NCBI RefSeq assembly: GCF_009795845.1
Contig: NZ_WTEX01000013.1
Span: 18,017 to 82,016, forward strand
DNA length: 64,000 bases
Direction of reading: 5' to 3'
Origin: Gilliamella sp. Lep-s35
GTDB taxonomy: Bacteria; Pseudomonadota; Gammaproteobacteria; Enterobacterales; Orbaceae
A program made the position numbers and the translations under genes. The notes beneath the pieces are model-generated. The model had not been told where the DNA came from, searched no databases, and was given only the letters and a program-made list of their open reading frames with translations. Shown here in pieces: positions 51,838 through 60,827 of the stretch (position 1 is its first letter; the number at the start of each line of letters is the position of its first letter).

Positions 51838-54516
51838 ATGAAAAAGATTAAGACAACGATATTAGCAACTTCAATCCTTTCTTTGTTAAATATATGTGCG
51901 ATCCAATCAGTACATGCTTCTCAACAAATTGCTGATTTGATTAGTTCTCAAATTAATGTTAAATATGAAGTCGTCGACAATCAAGCAAACGCAAATGGCG
52001 TTAACTGTTCAGCTTTAGGTGCTGATTGGGCTTCTTGTAATAACGTAATGATTTCACTTAAAAATACTGGAACAGCCATTAATAATAAAGATTGGGCTAT
52101 CTATTTTGATAATATCAGAATGATTCTAGCTGTAGACAATGATCAGTTTAAAATCACCCATATTACAGGTGATTTACATAAGCTCGAGCCAACAGAAAAG
52201 TTCACTGGTTTTCCTGCTAATACAACGGTGAATATTCCAATTATTGGGGAATATTGGATTGTAAGTGAAAGTGATGTTATGCCACGTTGGTATGTCACAT
52301 CGAGCGATGCTAAACCCAAAATTATTGCTAACACTAACACGGATTCTGACAATTTATCGGCATTTGTTGCACCAATAAAACAACAATGGAAAAGAACGGC
52401 TGATGATCACAATATTTTAATGACGCCTACCAACCGTTTTGAGTATAACGCTGATATTAATAAATTATCTGACTTATCGTTACGAGGACAAATTTTACCA
52501 ACACCAAGCAAACTTACAATAGGTAAAGAGGATGTTACGATTGATCAGCAAGGCGTTAATTTAATTCTTGATGGTTTAAATCAAGAAAGTTTAGCTATTT
52601 TAAAAGCGCAATTTAAAGCATTAAACATTGCAGTAACAGGAAAAGGTTATCAAATAAAAGCAACCGTTGATCCTAAACAATTCAAGCAAGAAAAATTTGG
52701 CGCTTATCAATTAGATATTAAAAAGGATAAGACATTAATCACCGCTTATGATGAAGCAGGAATTTTTTATGCAGTTCAGTCAATTTTATCTGTTATTCCT
52801 GTAAATCATGCTAATTCAATACCAACATTAAATGCAGTCGATTCGCCACGCTTTGCATATCGAGGAATTATGCTTGATATTGGGCGTAATTTTAAATCTA
52901 AACAAGCCATATTAAGTTTATTAGATCAAATGGCAAAATATAAAATGAATAAATTCCATTTTCACTTAAGTGACGATGAAGGTTGGCGAATTGAAATTCC
53001 AGGATTACCAGAATTAACTGATATTGGTAGTAAACGTTGTCATGATTTGACAGAGCAAAATTGTTTATTACCACAATTAGGTTCGGGACCTGATAGTAAT
53101 ACAAGTGGATCAGGATTTTTAAGTCGTAATGATTACATTGAAATTGTCAAATATGCAAAAGCACGCTTTATCGAGGTTATTCCTGAAATCGATATGCCTG
53201 CACATGCCAGAGCAGCAATAGTATCAATGGAAGCACGTTATAAACGCCTAATGAATGAAGGAAAAGAGCAACAAGCTAATGAGTATCGTTTAGTTGATCC
53301 AACCGATACATCCAATACCACAACGGTACAATTTTATAATCGCTTAAGCTATTTGAATCCTTGTCTTGATTCATCTAAACGCTTTGTTAATAAAGTTATC
53401 GATGAAATCGCAAAAATGCATATTGAAGCAGGGCAACCGCTTAATACTTGGCATTTTGGTGGTGATGAAGCTAAAAATATCCGTTTAGGTGCAGGTTATC
53501 AAGATCTGCAAGCAAAAGAAAAAACTAATATTAAAGGTACTATTGATCAAAGTATAGAAGATCATCCATGGGCTAAATCACAAGCTTGTCAAACTTTTGT
53601 GAGAAAAGGCGAGGTAAAAGATATTGAACATCTACCAAGTTATTTTGCCCAACAAGTCAGCACCATTATTAAAGAGCATGGCATCAATCATATGCAAGCA
53701 TGGCAAGATGGCATGAAACATGCCGAAAATGCCAAATCTTTTGCAGTCGATAAAGTTACAGTTAACTTTTGGGACACATTATATTGGGGGGGATTTGATT
53801 CAGTTAATGAATGGACAAATAAAGGTTATCAAGTGATTATCTCTAATCCAGACTATGTTTATTTAGATATGCCATATGAAGTGAATCCAAAAGAAAGTGG
53901 TTACTATTGGGCAACACGTTTTAGTGATGAACGTAAAATATTTAGTTTTGCGCCCAATAATTTACCACAAAATGCTGAAACTTCGGTTGACCGAGATGGT
54001 AATCCATTTACAGCTAAAGGTACTATGAACTGGTCAGGTGCTTATGGGCTATCAGCACAAATTTGGACTGAAGATATCCGTAGTGATAACAAAATGCAAT
54101 ATATGGCTTTTTCTCGTTTACTAGCGGTTGCTGAAAGGGCTTGGCATCAAGCTGATTGGGAAATGGCTTATCAAAAAGATCGCCAATATCAGCAAGGTGA
54201 AACACATTATGTAGATAGCAAAGCGTTACATGATGATTGGAATCGCTTTGCTAATTTACTTGGACAAAGAGAGCTAGCTAAACTTGATCTTGCAAATATC
54301 AATTATCGATTGCCTGTTCCTGGTGCAAAAATCAAAGACGGTAAATTAAACGCCAATATTGCCTTTCCTGGGTTGAACATTGAATATTCAACCAATAATG
54401 GACAAGATTGGAAACGCTATAATGGCCCAGTTACCATTAATAAAGGTGATACTGTTTCTATTCGCAGTATTTCGCCAGATCAAAAAAGAACAAGTCGTAT
54501 AGAAAAGCTAAATTAA
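51838..54516 (+). CDS. chb: chitobiase, GH20 beta-N-acetylhexosaminidase
   Basis: 892 aa, matching Serratia chitobiase (about 885) in architecture: signal peptide (about 1-27, ending VHA), an N-terminal carbohydrate-binding-like domain (about 30-185), the GH20b alpha/beta domain (about 215-335), the GH20 TIM barrel (about 340-790) and a C-terminal immunoglobulin-like domain (about 815-892). The catalytic pair is Asp543-Glu544 in HFGGDEAKN, with RGIMLDIGRNF and HFHLSDDEGWRIEIPG at the barrel start. It releases N-acetylglucosamine from chitobiose and longer oligomers in the periplasm or outer membrane. A cytoplasmic chitobiose PTS is not in this window. Confidence 0.95.
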   Translation: MKKIKTTILATSILSLLNICAIQSVHASQQIADLISSQINVKYEVVDNQANANGVNCSALGADWASCNNVMISLKNTGTAINNKDWAIYFDNIRMILAVDNDQFKITHITGDLHKLEPTEKFTGFPANTTVNIPIIGEYWIVSESDVMPRWYVTSSDAKPKIIANTNTDSDNLSAFVAPIKQQWKRTADDHNILMTPTNRFEYNADINKLSDLSLRGQILPTPSKLTIGKEDVTIDQQGVNLILDGLNQESLAILKAQFKALNIAVTGKGYQIKATVDPKQFKQEKFGAYQLDIKKDKTLITAYDEAGIFYAVQSILSVIPVNHANSIPTLNAVDSPRFAYRGIMLDIGRNFKSKQAILSLLDQMAKYKMNKFHFHLSDDEGWRIEIPGLPELTDIGSKRCHDLTEQNCLLPQLGSGPDSNTSGSGFLSRNDYIEIVKYAKARFIEVIPEIDMPAHARAAIVSMEARYKRLMNEGKEQQANEYRLVDPTDTSNTTTVQFYNRLSYLNPCLDSSKRFVNKVIDEIAKMHIEAGQPLNTWHFGGDEAKNIRLGAGYQDLQAKEKTNIKGTIDQSIEDHPWAKSQACQTFVRKGEVKDIEHLPSYFAQQVSTIIKEHGINHMQAWQDGMKHAENAKSFAVDKVTVNFWDTLYWGGFDSVNEWTNKGYQVIISNPDYVYLDMPYEVNPKESGYYWATRFSDERKIFSFAPNNLPQNAETSVDRDGNPFTAKGTMNWSGAYGLSAQIWTEDIRSDNKMQYMAFSRLLAVAERAWHQADWEMAYQKDRQYQQGETHYVDSKALHDDWNRFANLLGQRELAKLDLANINYRLPVPGAKIKDGKLNANIAFPGLNIEYSTNNGQDWKRYNGPVTINKGDTVSIRSISPDQKRTSRIEKLN

Positions 54517-54532
54517 GCTTTAAAGCACTAAT

Positions 54533-54559
54533 ATTCTTATCCGTTTATCGGATAAGAAT
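54533..54559. terminator. hairpin between convergent chb and rraB
   Basis: Perfect 11-bp stem ATTCTTATCCG (54533-54543) / CGGATAAGAAT (54549-54559), loop TTTAT. No long T-run; probable but weak terminator for both genes. Confidence 0.55.
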
Positions 54560-54587
54560 AAAGCCTAAGAAAGGGAATTGATGATAT

Positions 54588-54983
54588 TTAATGAAGCGTT
54601 TCCATTAGTTCAGTTTCATCAAAATCGTCATCATTCCCATCTTCAAAATAAGTGCCCCAACCATCATATGTGACGCCAAATTGGGTAGTAAGTGCGATGA
54701 TTTCTGCAATTTGTGCATTTATTATTTCGGCATTGAGTGGGCTTTCGGTAACAATATCGAAACCGATAACTACATTACCAGCATCGTCTATATCTTCATC
54801 GGGATCGGTTGCTTCATAACCTAATTTATAGACTTCTACTGCTACTTTTTCTAATTTATCAAAATGTTGTGACGAAACATGATGTTCAATAATATAAAGT
54901 GCATGAGGATCACTACCATCCTCTAACAATTCCTCAATAATCGCGCTAGTATCTTGCTGAGCAAGACGAATTCGATCTTTCAT
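54588..54983 (-). CDS. rraB: RraB, regulator of RNase E activity B
   Basis: 131 aa from the ATG at 54981-54983; the frame extends further upstream, but that part overlaps the divergent rnm gene and is not conserved. Ferredoxin-like acidic protein: EELLEDGSDPHALYIIEHH, YKLGYEATDPDE, TYDGWGTYFED are family blocks. In E. coli RraB binds RNase E and modulates its cleavage of selected transcripts. An acidic C-terminal tail is typical. It shares a 70-bp divergent promoter region with rnm. Confidence 0.92.
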   Translation of the reverse strand: MKDRIRLAQQDTSAIIEELLEDGSDPHALYIIEHHVSSQHFDKLEKVAVEVYKLGYEATDPDEDIDDAGNVVIGFDIVTESPLNAEIINAQIAEIIALTTQFGVTYDGWGTYFEDGNDDDFDETELMETLH

Positions 54984-55053
54984 AATATACCTTTTAGTGG
55001 TCGAGCAAATTGTATGGTATATTACACGTTTCAAAATAATTTTCGAGAAAAAA

Positions 55054-55887
55054 ATGATCGTTGATTTACATTCACATACTACGGCATCGGATGGTCTTTT
55101 AACACCTAGCGATCTTGTCAAAAAAGCTGTAGATAACCAAATTGCTATTTTGGCTATTACCGATCATGATACCGTCAAAGGTTTACCTGAAGCTCAAAAA
55201 ACGATTGCTAACGAAAATTTACCTATTAAATTAGCTTGTGGTGTTGAAATATCAACTTCTTGGAAAAACAACGAAATCCATATTGTTGGGTTAAATATTG
55301 ATGTTACACATCCTGAGTTAACGACACTACTATCATCACAAGAACAAGGAAGAATCGATCGAGCATTGGCGATAAGCCATAAATTAGCTAAAGTTAGTAT
55401 TGAAAACGCTTACCAACAAGCACAACAATTTGCAAAAGGAGACATTGTTTCGCGTGCTCATTTTGCAAGATTTTTAGTTGCTAACGGTTATGTTAAAGAC
55501 ATTAAACGCGCCTTTAAAACGTACTTAGGCAAAGGTGGTTATGCTTATGTACCTGCAACATGGTGTAGTATTTCAGATGCAGTTAATGCCATTCATGCCG
55601 CAGGAGGGCAAGCAGTACTTGCGCATCCAAGTCGCTATGATCTCACTTTAACTAAATTGAAATTATTAATAAGTGAGTTTAAATCTAGTGGTGGTGATGC
55701 AATTGAAGTTTCACAAAGCAGGCAAACGCAAGATGATTTACAAAAATTAGCTAAATTAGCCAATGAATTTGAACTATTGGCATCACAAGGATCGGATTTT
55801 CATGGTGTTGACACCTATTTAGATTTAGGGAAAACAACCCCACTACCCGGTAGTGTTATACCAATTTGGCATAATTGGAAACTCTAA
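55054..55887 (+). CDS. rnm: Rnm (YciV/TrpH), PHP-family 5'-3' exoribonuclease
   Basis: 277 aa from ATG 55054; upstream in-frame codons run into rraB and are not conserved. PHP metal-binding residues: DLHSHTTASDG (His6, His8), ITDHDTVKG, the CGVEIST glutamate, and the later HPSRY and GSDFHG. E. coli YciV hydrolyses 3',5'-phosphoadenosine phosphate and trims 5' ends of rRNAs and short RNAs. Next to yciO and rluB, which preserves the E. coli trpH-yciO-rluB neighbourhood. Confidence 0.93.
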   Translation: MIVDLHSHTTASDGLLTPSDLVKKAVDNQIAILAITDHDTVKGLPEAQKTIANENLPIKLACGVEISTSWKNNEIHIVGLNIDVTHPELTTLLSSQEQGRIDRALAISHKLAKVSIENAYQQAQQFAKGDIVSRAHFARFLVANGYVKDIKRAFKTYLGKGGYAYVPATWCSISDAVNAIHAAGGQAVLAHPSRYDLTLTKLKLLISEFKSSGGDAIEVSQSRQTQDDLQKLAKLANEFELLASQGSDFHGVDTYLDLGKTTPLPGSVIPIWHNWKL

Positions 55888-55996
55888 ATAAATCTGGTTT
55901 AAAATCGATTTATATTCGTGCTTCACTATAAGGTTAACGATATAAAATTTAATCATGCAAATCTGATTAACAATAATATTGATATAGAAGAAAATT

Positions 55997-56617
55997 ATGA
56001 GTCAAACTTTTTATATTCATCCAGATAATCCGCAAACTCGATTATTAAATCAAGTTGTCAACATATTAAATGATGGTGGTGTTATAGCTTTTCCGACCGA
56101 TTCAGGATATTCACTGGGTTGTTTACTAGACAATAAATCGGGTGTTGATCGAATTTGTCAAATTCGTCAACTTGATAAAAATCACAATTTTACCTTGATG
56201 TGCCGTGATCTTTCTGAACTATCTAGTTATGCTTTTGTAGATAACACAACTTTTCGGTTACTAAAAAATAATACCCCAGGTAAATATGTTTTTATTTTAC
56301 AGGCAAGTAAAGAAGTACCCCGTCGATTGATGAATGAAAAACGCAAAACAATTGGACTAAGAATTCCTGATAATAAAATTGATTTAGCGTTGCTCGAATT
56401 ATTAGGGCAGCCATTAATGACTGCGACATTAATTTTACCTAATGATGACCAAGCGCAATCCGATCCCGACGAAATAGAAGATAAAATAGGTTATCAGCTT
56501 GATGCGATAGTGCACGGTGGTTATATAGGTGAACAACCTACTAGCGTGATTGACTTAACTAATCACTATCCAGAAATTATTCGTCAGGGCAGTGGAGACA
56601 CAAAACCATTTGAATAA
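55997..56617 (+). CDS. yciO: YciO, TsaC/Sua5-like protein
   Basis: 206 aa, the same length as E. coli YciO and nearly colinear: FYIHPDNPQTRLLNQ, FPTDSGYSLGC, FTLMCRDLSELSSYAFVDN, EVPRRLMNEKRKTIGLR, TSVIDLT. The YrdC fold binds ATP and threonine-derived substrates; YciO has weak threonylcarbamoyl-AMP synthase-like activity, while TsaC is the main enzyme. It lies between rnm and rluB, 109 bp after the former, with its own GAAGAAAA ribosome site. Confidence 0.93.
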   Translation: MSQTFYIHPDNPQTRLLNQVVNILNDGGVIAFPTDSGYSLGCLLDNKSGVDRICQIRQLDKNHNFTLMCRDLSELSSYAFVDNTTFRLLKNNTPGKYVFILQASKEVPRRLMNEKRKTIGLRIPDNKIDLALLELLGQPLMTATLILPNDDQAQSDPDEIEDKIGYQLDAIVHGGYIGEQPTSVIDLTNHYPEIIRQGSGDTKPFE

Positions 56618-56698
56618 TTTTACCATTTTTATTGCTAACATTTAGACAATAGCGTGAATAGATAAAATGATACCTGAGAAGGTAACAGAGAGGATAAT

Positions 56699-57715
56699 AT
56701 GAAAAACAGCAGATCGGCATTACCACAATTTGCCAAAAAGACGAATAATGTTAAGTTTAAAGCGAAAGAAAGCAAGCCTAACGAAAAGCTTAAAACATCA
56801 ATTACATCAACAGTAACACGAAAAACAGCAACGCGTGACAATACTGAAAAACTCCAAAAAGTATTAGCTAATTTAGGTAATGGATCACGCCGTGAAATTG
56901 AAGCCATGATTGTGGCAGGTAAAATCAGTGTAGATGGAAAAATTGCCACATTAGGCGATCGGATTGACATTAATGCCAATCCGAAAATTCGTATCAATGG
57001 TCATTTAGTTCAGCTAAGAAGCAAAGAAAAAGAAATTTGCCGAGTACTTGCTTATTACAAACCAGAGGGTGAAATTTGTTCTCGCAATGATCCGCAAGGA
57101 CGGGCAACTGTTTTTGAACGTTTACCTAGATTAAAAAATGCACGTTGGGTGAATATTGGCAGACTTGATATCAATACATCGGGTTTATTATTATTCACAA
57201 CTGATGGTGAATTAGCTAATCGATTAATGCATCCACGCCATGAAATTGAACGTGAATATGCAGTGCGAGTATTTGGAAAAGTCACTGATCAACAAATTTT
57301 TCAGTTACGCAAAGGGGTACAACTGGAAGATGGTCCAGCCTCGTTTAAATCAATAAAAGCACAAGGTGGCGACGGGATTAATCAATGGTTTAATGTGGTG
57401 ATAACTGAAGGCCGTAACCGAGAAGTACGCCGCATGTGGGAAGCGGTAGACGTGCAGGTTAGTCGATTATTACGAATCCGCTATGGCGATATCACTTTAC
57501 CCAAAGGATTATCACGCGGTACATGGCTTGAGTTAGATATTGAATCAGTCAATTACCTGCGCCAAATCGTAGGTATGCAACAGCAAGAAAAAAGCTTTGT
57601 CAAAACCTCATCCGACAAACGGTTGCAGCGCCCTAAACGAGCTAAACTAGTCAATTTATCAAAAGCCCAACGTTCACCGCGTCAAGCAACAGCAAAAAAA
57701 ACAACCAGAAAATAG
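56699..57715 (+). CDS. rluB: 23S rRNA pseudouridine(2605) synthase RluB
   Basis: 338 aa. A basic N-terminal extension (about 1-42) precedes the S4 RNA-binding domain (about 44-105, LQKVLANLGNGSRREIEAMI). The RsuA/RluB-family catalytic domain follows, with nucleophile Asp157 in GRLDINTSGLLLFT and then EREYAVRVFG; a lysine/arginine-rich tail ends the protein. It isomerises U2605 in 23S rRNA. AGAGAGGATAAT precedes the ATG. The two basic extensions are common in RluB and explain its length. Confidence 0.94.
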   Translation: MKNSRSALPQFAKKTNNVKFKAKESKPNEKLKTSITSTVTRKTATRDNTEKLQKVLANLGNGSRREIEAMIVAGKISVDGKIATLGDRIDINANPKIRINGHLVQLRSKEKEICRVLAYYKPEGEICSRNDPQGRATVFERLPRLKNARWVNIGRLDINTSGLLLFTTDGELANRLMHPRHEIEREYAVRVFGKVTDQQIFQLRKGVQLEDGPASFKSIKAQGGDGINQWFNVVITEGRNREVRRMWEAVDVQVSRLLRIRYGDITLPKGLSRGTWLELDIESVNYLRQIVGMQQQEKSFVKTSSDKRLQRPKRAKLVNLSKAQRSPRQATAKKTTRK

Positions 57716-57723
57716 TTTTTTAT

Positions 57724-57757
57724 ACTCTCAATAAAGTTAGCTTTATTGAGAGTTTTC
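57724..57757 (+). terminator. rluB terminator
   Basis: Perfect 13-bp stem ACTCTCAATAAAG (57724-57736) / CTTTATTGAGAGT (57741-57753), loop TTAG, followed by TTTTC. Confidence 0.85.
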
Positions 57758-57876
57758 AAAATATTATCTAACTCTCTATTATTGTCATTATCATCTATTG
57801 ATTTTAATCTATTAATTTCGATTTAATTGTTGTTTAGCAAAAAAGTTAATAAATTATTTAAAAATTATTTATAATT

Positions 57877-57906
57877 TTGTTTATCTGCGTTTATATTTTA
57901 TATAAC
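57877..57906 (+). promoter_or_regulatory. promoter repeated before each small gene
   Basis: TTGTTT (57877-57882), 18-bp spacer, TATAAC (57901-57906), followed by a roughly 40-nt leader and AAGGAG 6 bp before the ATG at 57950. The same arrangement (with TTGCTT in units 2 and 4) recurs in the other units, so each small gene is probably expressed independently. Confidence 0.45.
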
Positions 57907-57949
57907 AGAGCCCAAATTTATTTAACACAATTGAATTAAGGAGTGACTG

Positions 57950-58459
57950 ATGCCATTTGTCAATGCCTATGTGTCGGAAGAAGATGCTAAAAAATATGAT
58001 TTAGATAATTTATGGAATAAGTACCGCCGCTTTGGTACCAAAATGCCTGAACTATTGAAGAGTTTTGATGTTCATCAACACGCTTGGTGTGTGGATAAGG
58101 AACGAGGGTATTGGTTATTTAACTGTGGTTGGGTGCTGAATTATGATAGTCCTTCTGATAGACCTGAACCAACGAGTAAGGAGGTATTTATCCTGCATGT
58201 TAATGGCCAGAATATTGAGTTTATTTTGGAAACTGGTCGTTGGAAACCTAGCGATTTGCAAGCGATCGGTTTGGAATATGCTAATTCATTTCCTATAAAA
58301 ATTGCTTGGAATATTGTGTCAATGAATCCAAGTTGTTTATCGACTATGTCGAAGGCGGATTTATTAACCATTTTAAAAGAGGTGTTAACTATCTATAAAT
58401 GTAGAGGAATTCGAAATTTGGAAACTAATAAGAAAGCATTTTTTAAATTTAATTTTTAG
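57950..58459 (+). CDS. array small protein, unit 1 (possible immunity/partner of RTX protein)
   Basis: 169 aa, soluble, no signal peptide or membrane segment; I do not recognise the family. The first 53 residues (PFVNAYVSEEDAKKYDLDN, then HQHAWCVDKERGYWLFNC) are almost invariant across the array. The centre here is WVLNYDSPSDRPEPT followed by the segment type with RWKPSDLQAIGLEYANSFP; then IAWNIVSMNPSC and a C-terminal helix with DLLTILKEVL. The end (ETNKKAFFKFNF) differs from the other units. Position before an RTX-gene start suggests a role as immunity protein, chaperone or activator; it does not resemble HlyC acyltransferase. Confidence 0.8.
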   Translation: MPFVNAYVSEEDAKKYDLDNLWNKYRRFGTKMPELLKSFDVHQHAWCVDKERGYWLFNCGWVLNYDSPSDRPEPTSKEVFILHVNGQNIEFILETGRWKPSDLQAIGLEYANSFPIKIAWNIVSMNPSCLSTMSKADLLTILKEVLTIYKCRGIRNLETNKKAFFKFNF

Positions 58460-58512
58460 TATTTTGTAAGCTAACACTATAATCAATTATTATACTGGAG
58501 GAATAGACCAAT

Positions 58513-58635
58513 ATGGTGGGATTGACTAAAGAGGAAGCGGAAAAACGATTATTTAAGGTCAAGGATGCCGATGGATTACGTGATTTAATACAGCAATTAG
58601 ATATAAATACGCATGGCAAAACAACCATCCTCTAA
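58513..58635 (+). pseudogene. RTX-gene start stub, unit 1
   Basis: 40 codons beginning MVGLTKEEAEKRLFKVKDAD and ending NTHGKTTIL before TAA. Identical in start and ribosome site (GGAGG, 11 bp upstream) to the full gene of unit 4 and cut immediately after the codon for residue 40. It could still be translated as a short peptide. Confidence 0.85.
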
Positions 58636-58894
58636 AATGCTCTAAATTCAAATCGACTTATTTTCTTCAAAATATCAGTATACTTTTTAATCGCATTTCA
58701 ACATTGTTACCGAACAATTATTAAACAAATTATAATAATAATTTAATCAAATCATTCCCTGATAATTAATACTTATAATCTGTTATTGGTTATTTACAAA
58801 CCAATTATCTTATTTATAATTTTGCTTATCTGCATTTATATTTTATATAACAGAGCCCAAATTTATTTAACACAATTTAATTAAGGAGTGACTG

Positions 58895-59389
58895 ATGCCA
58901 TTTGTCAATGCCTATGTGTCGGAAGAAGATGCCAAAAAATATGATTTAGATAATTTATGGAATAAGTACCGCCGCTTTGGTACCAAAATGCCTGAACTAT
59001 TGAAGAGTTTTGATGTTCATCAACACGCTTGGTGTGTGGATAAGAAACGAGGGTATTGGTTATTTAACTGTGACTATGTGCTGAATTATGATACTCCGTC
59101 TGGTTTACCCGCAGCAACTAATAAGGAGGTATATATCCTGCATGTTAATGGCCAGAATATTGAGTTTATTTTGGCTCGTGGCGATTTAGATCCTAGTGAG
59201 TCAGTATCTACCGACTTATATCCGATACAATTTGCTTGGAATATTGTGTCAATGACCCCGAGTTGTCTACCTAGTATGTCGAAAGAGGATTTATTAACCA
59301 TTTTAAAAGAGGCATTAACTGTCTATAAATGTAATGGAATTAGAGATTTAGAAACTGATGATAAGACACTGATTAGATGTAATTTTTAG
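58895..59389 (+). CDS. array small protein, unit 2
   Basis: 164 aa. N-terminal 53 residues as in unit 1 (with DKKRGYWLF). Centre YVLNYDTPSGLPAAT, the same as unit 3, then the alternative segment ARGDLDPSESVSTDLYPIQ shared with unit 4. The C-terminal part reads SMTPSCLPSMSKEDLL, and the end is TLIRCNF as in units 3 and 4 (IRCNF). The different length comes from the alternative segment, which is five residues shorter. Same promoter and AAGGAG ribosome site as unit 1. Function unknown. Confidence 0.8.
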   Translation: MPFVNAYVSEEDAKKYDLDNLWNKYRRFGTKMPELLKSFDVHQHAWCVDKKRGYWLFNCDYVLNYDTPSGLPAATNKEVYILHVNGQNIEFILARGDLDPSESVSTDLYPIQFAWNIVSMTPSCLPSMSKEDLLTILKEALTVYKCNGIRDLETDDKTLIRCNF

Positions 59390-59442
59390 TATTTTGTAAG
59401 CTAACACTATAATCAATTATTATACTGGAGGAATAGACCAAT

Positions 59443-59565
59443 ATGGTGGGATTGACTAAAGAGGAAGCGGAAAAACGATTATTTAAGGTCAAGGATGCCG
59501 ATGGATTACGTGATTTAATACAGCAATTAGATATAAATACCCATGGCAACACAACCATTCTCTAA
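59443..59565 (+). pseudogene. RTX-gene start stub, unit 2
   Basis: 40 codons, MVGLTKEEAEKRLF to GNTTIL, TAA at 59563-59565. One change (Lys to Asn near residue 36) against the other units. Same cut point as units 1 and 3. Confidence 0.85.
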
Positions 59566-59853
59566 AATGTTCTAAATTCACATTTACTAAATTTCAATCT
59601 GCTAAATTTCAATTTACTGCTCCCTTCAAAATATCAGCATACTTTTTAATCGCATTTCAACATTGTTACCGAACAATTATTAAACAAATTATAATAATAA
59701 TTTAATCAAATCATTCCCTGATAATTAATACTTATAATCTGTTATTGGTTATTTACAAACCAATTATCTTATTTATAATTTTGTTTATCTGCGTTTATAT
59801 TTTATATAACAGAGCCCAAATTTATTTAACACAATTTAATTAAGGAGTGACTG

Positions 59854-60363
59854 ATGCCATTTGTCAATGCCTATGTGTCGGAAGAAGATGCCAAAAAATA
59901 TGATTTAGATAATTTATGGAATAAGTACCGCCGCTTTGGTACCAAAATGCCTGAACTATTGAAGAGTTTTGATGTTCATCAACACGCTTGGTGTGTGGAT
60001 AAGGAACGAGGGTATTGGTTATTTAACTGTGACTATGTGCTGAATTATGATACTCCGTCTGGTTTACCCGCAGCAACTAATAAGGAGGTATATATCCTGC
60101 ATGTTAATGGCCAGAATATTGAGCTTATTTTGGAAGCTGGCCGTTGGAAATCTAGCGATTTGCAAGCGATCGGTTTGGAATATGCTAACTCCTTTCCTGT
60201 AAAAATTGCTTGGAATATTGTGTCAATGAATCCAAGTTGTTTATCGACTATGTCGAAGGCGGATTTATTAACCATTTTAAAAGAGGCATTAAATGTCTAT
60301 AAATGTAATGGAATTAGAAATTTAGAAGCTAATGATGAAGCACTGATTAGATGTAATTTTTAG
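59854..60363 (+). CDS. array small protein, unit 3
   Basis: 169 aa. N-terminus identical to unit 1; centre YVLNYDTPSGLPAAT as in unit 2; then EAGRWKSSDLQAIGLEYANS, the segment type of unit 1; C-terminus ending LIRCNF as in units 2 and 4. It is thus a junction of a unit 2-like first half and a unit 1-like second half, evidence of recombination within the array. One substitution makes IELIL of the shared IEFIL. No known domain. Confidence 0.8.
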   Translation: MPFVNAYVSEEDAKKYDLDNLWNKYRRFGTKMPELLKSFDVHQHAWCVDKERGYWLFNCDYVLNYDTPSGLPAATNKEVYILHVNGQNIELILEAGRWKSSDLQAIGLEYANSFPVKIAWNIVSMNPSCLSTMSKADLLTILKEALNVYKCNGIRNLEANDEALIRCNF

Positions 60364-60416
60364 TATTTTGTAAGCTAACGCTATAATCAATTATTATACT
60401 GGAGGAATAGACCAAT

Positions 60417-60539
60417 ATGGTGGGATTGACTAAAGAGGAAGCGGAAAAACGATTATTTAAGGTCAAGGATGCCGATGGATTACGTGATTTAATACAGCAA
60501 TTAGATATAAATACCCATGGCAAAACAACCATCCTCTAA
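60417..60539 (+). pseudogene. RTX-gene start stub, unit 3
   Basis: 40 codons, identical in protein to the unit 1 stub, ending GKTTIL before TAA at 60537-60539. Same cut point. Confidence 0.85.
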
Positions 60540-60827
60540 AATGTTCTAAATTCACATTTACTAAATTTCAATCTGCTAAATTTCAATTTACTGCTCCCTT
60601 CAAAATATCAGCATACTTTTTAATCGCATTTCAACATTGTTACCGAACAATTATTAAACAAATTATAATAATAATTTAATCAAATCATTCCCTGATAATT
60701 AATACTTATAATCTGTTATTGGTTATTTACAAACCAATTATCTTATTTATAATTTTGCTTATCTGCATTTATATTTTATATAACAGAGCCCAAATTTATT
60801 TAACACAATTTAATTAAGGAGTGACTG

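Noticed and set aside
54984..55121. 46-residue upstream extension of RraB
   Set aside because: It overlaps the divergent rnm start and has no similarity to the family; the internal ATG at 54983 matches the RraB N-terminus.
57950..58459. Small array proteins considered as HlyC-type lysine acyltransferases because they precede an RTX gene and have about 170 residues
   Set aside because: None of the HlyC conserved blocks (catalytic His, Asp and WxxP-type region) could be found, and four diverged copies would be unusual for an activator.
59373..59558. 61-codon minus-strand frames repeated opposite each RTX stub (also 60347-60532 and 61303-61488)
   Set aside because: They recur only because the array recurs; they are antisense to the conserved stub coding sequence and its ribosome site.
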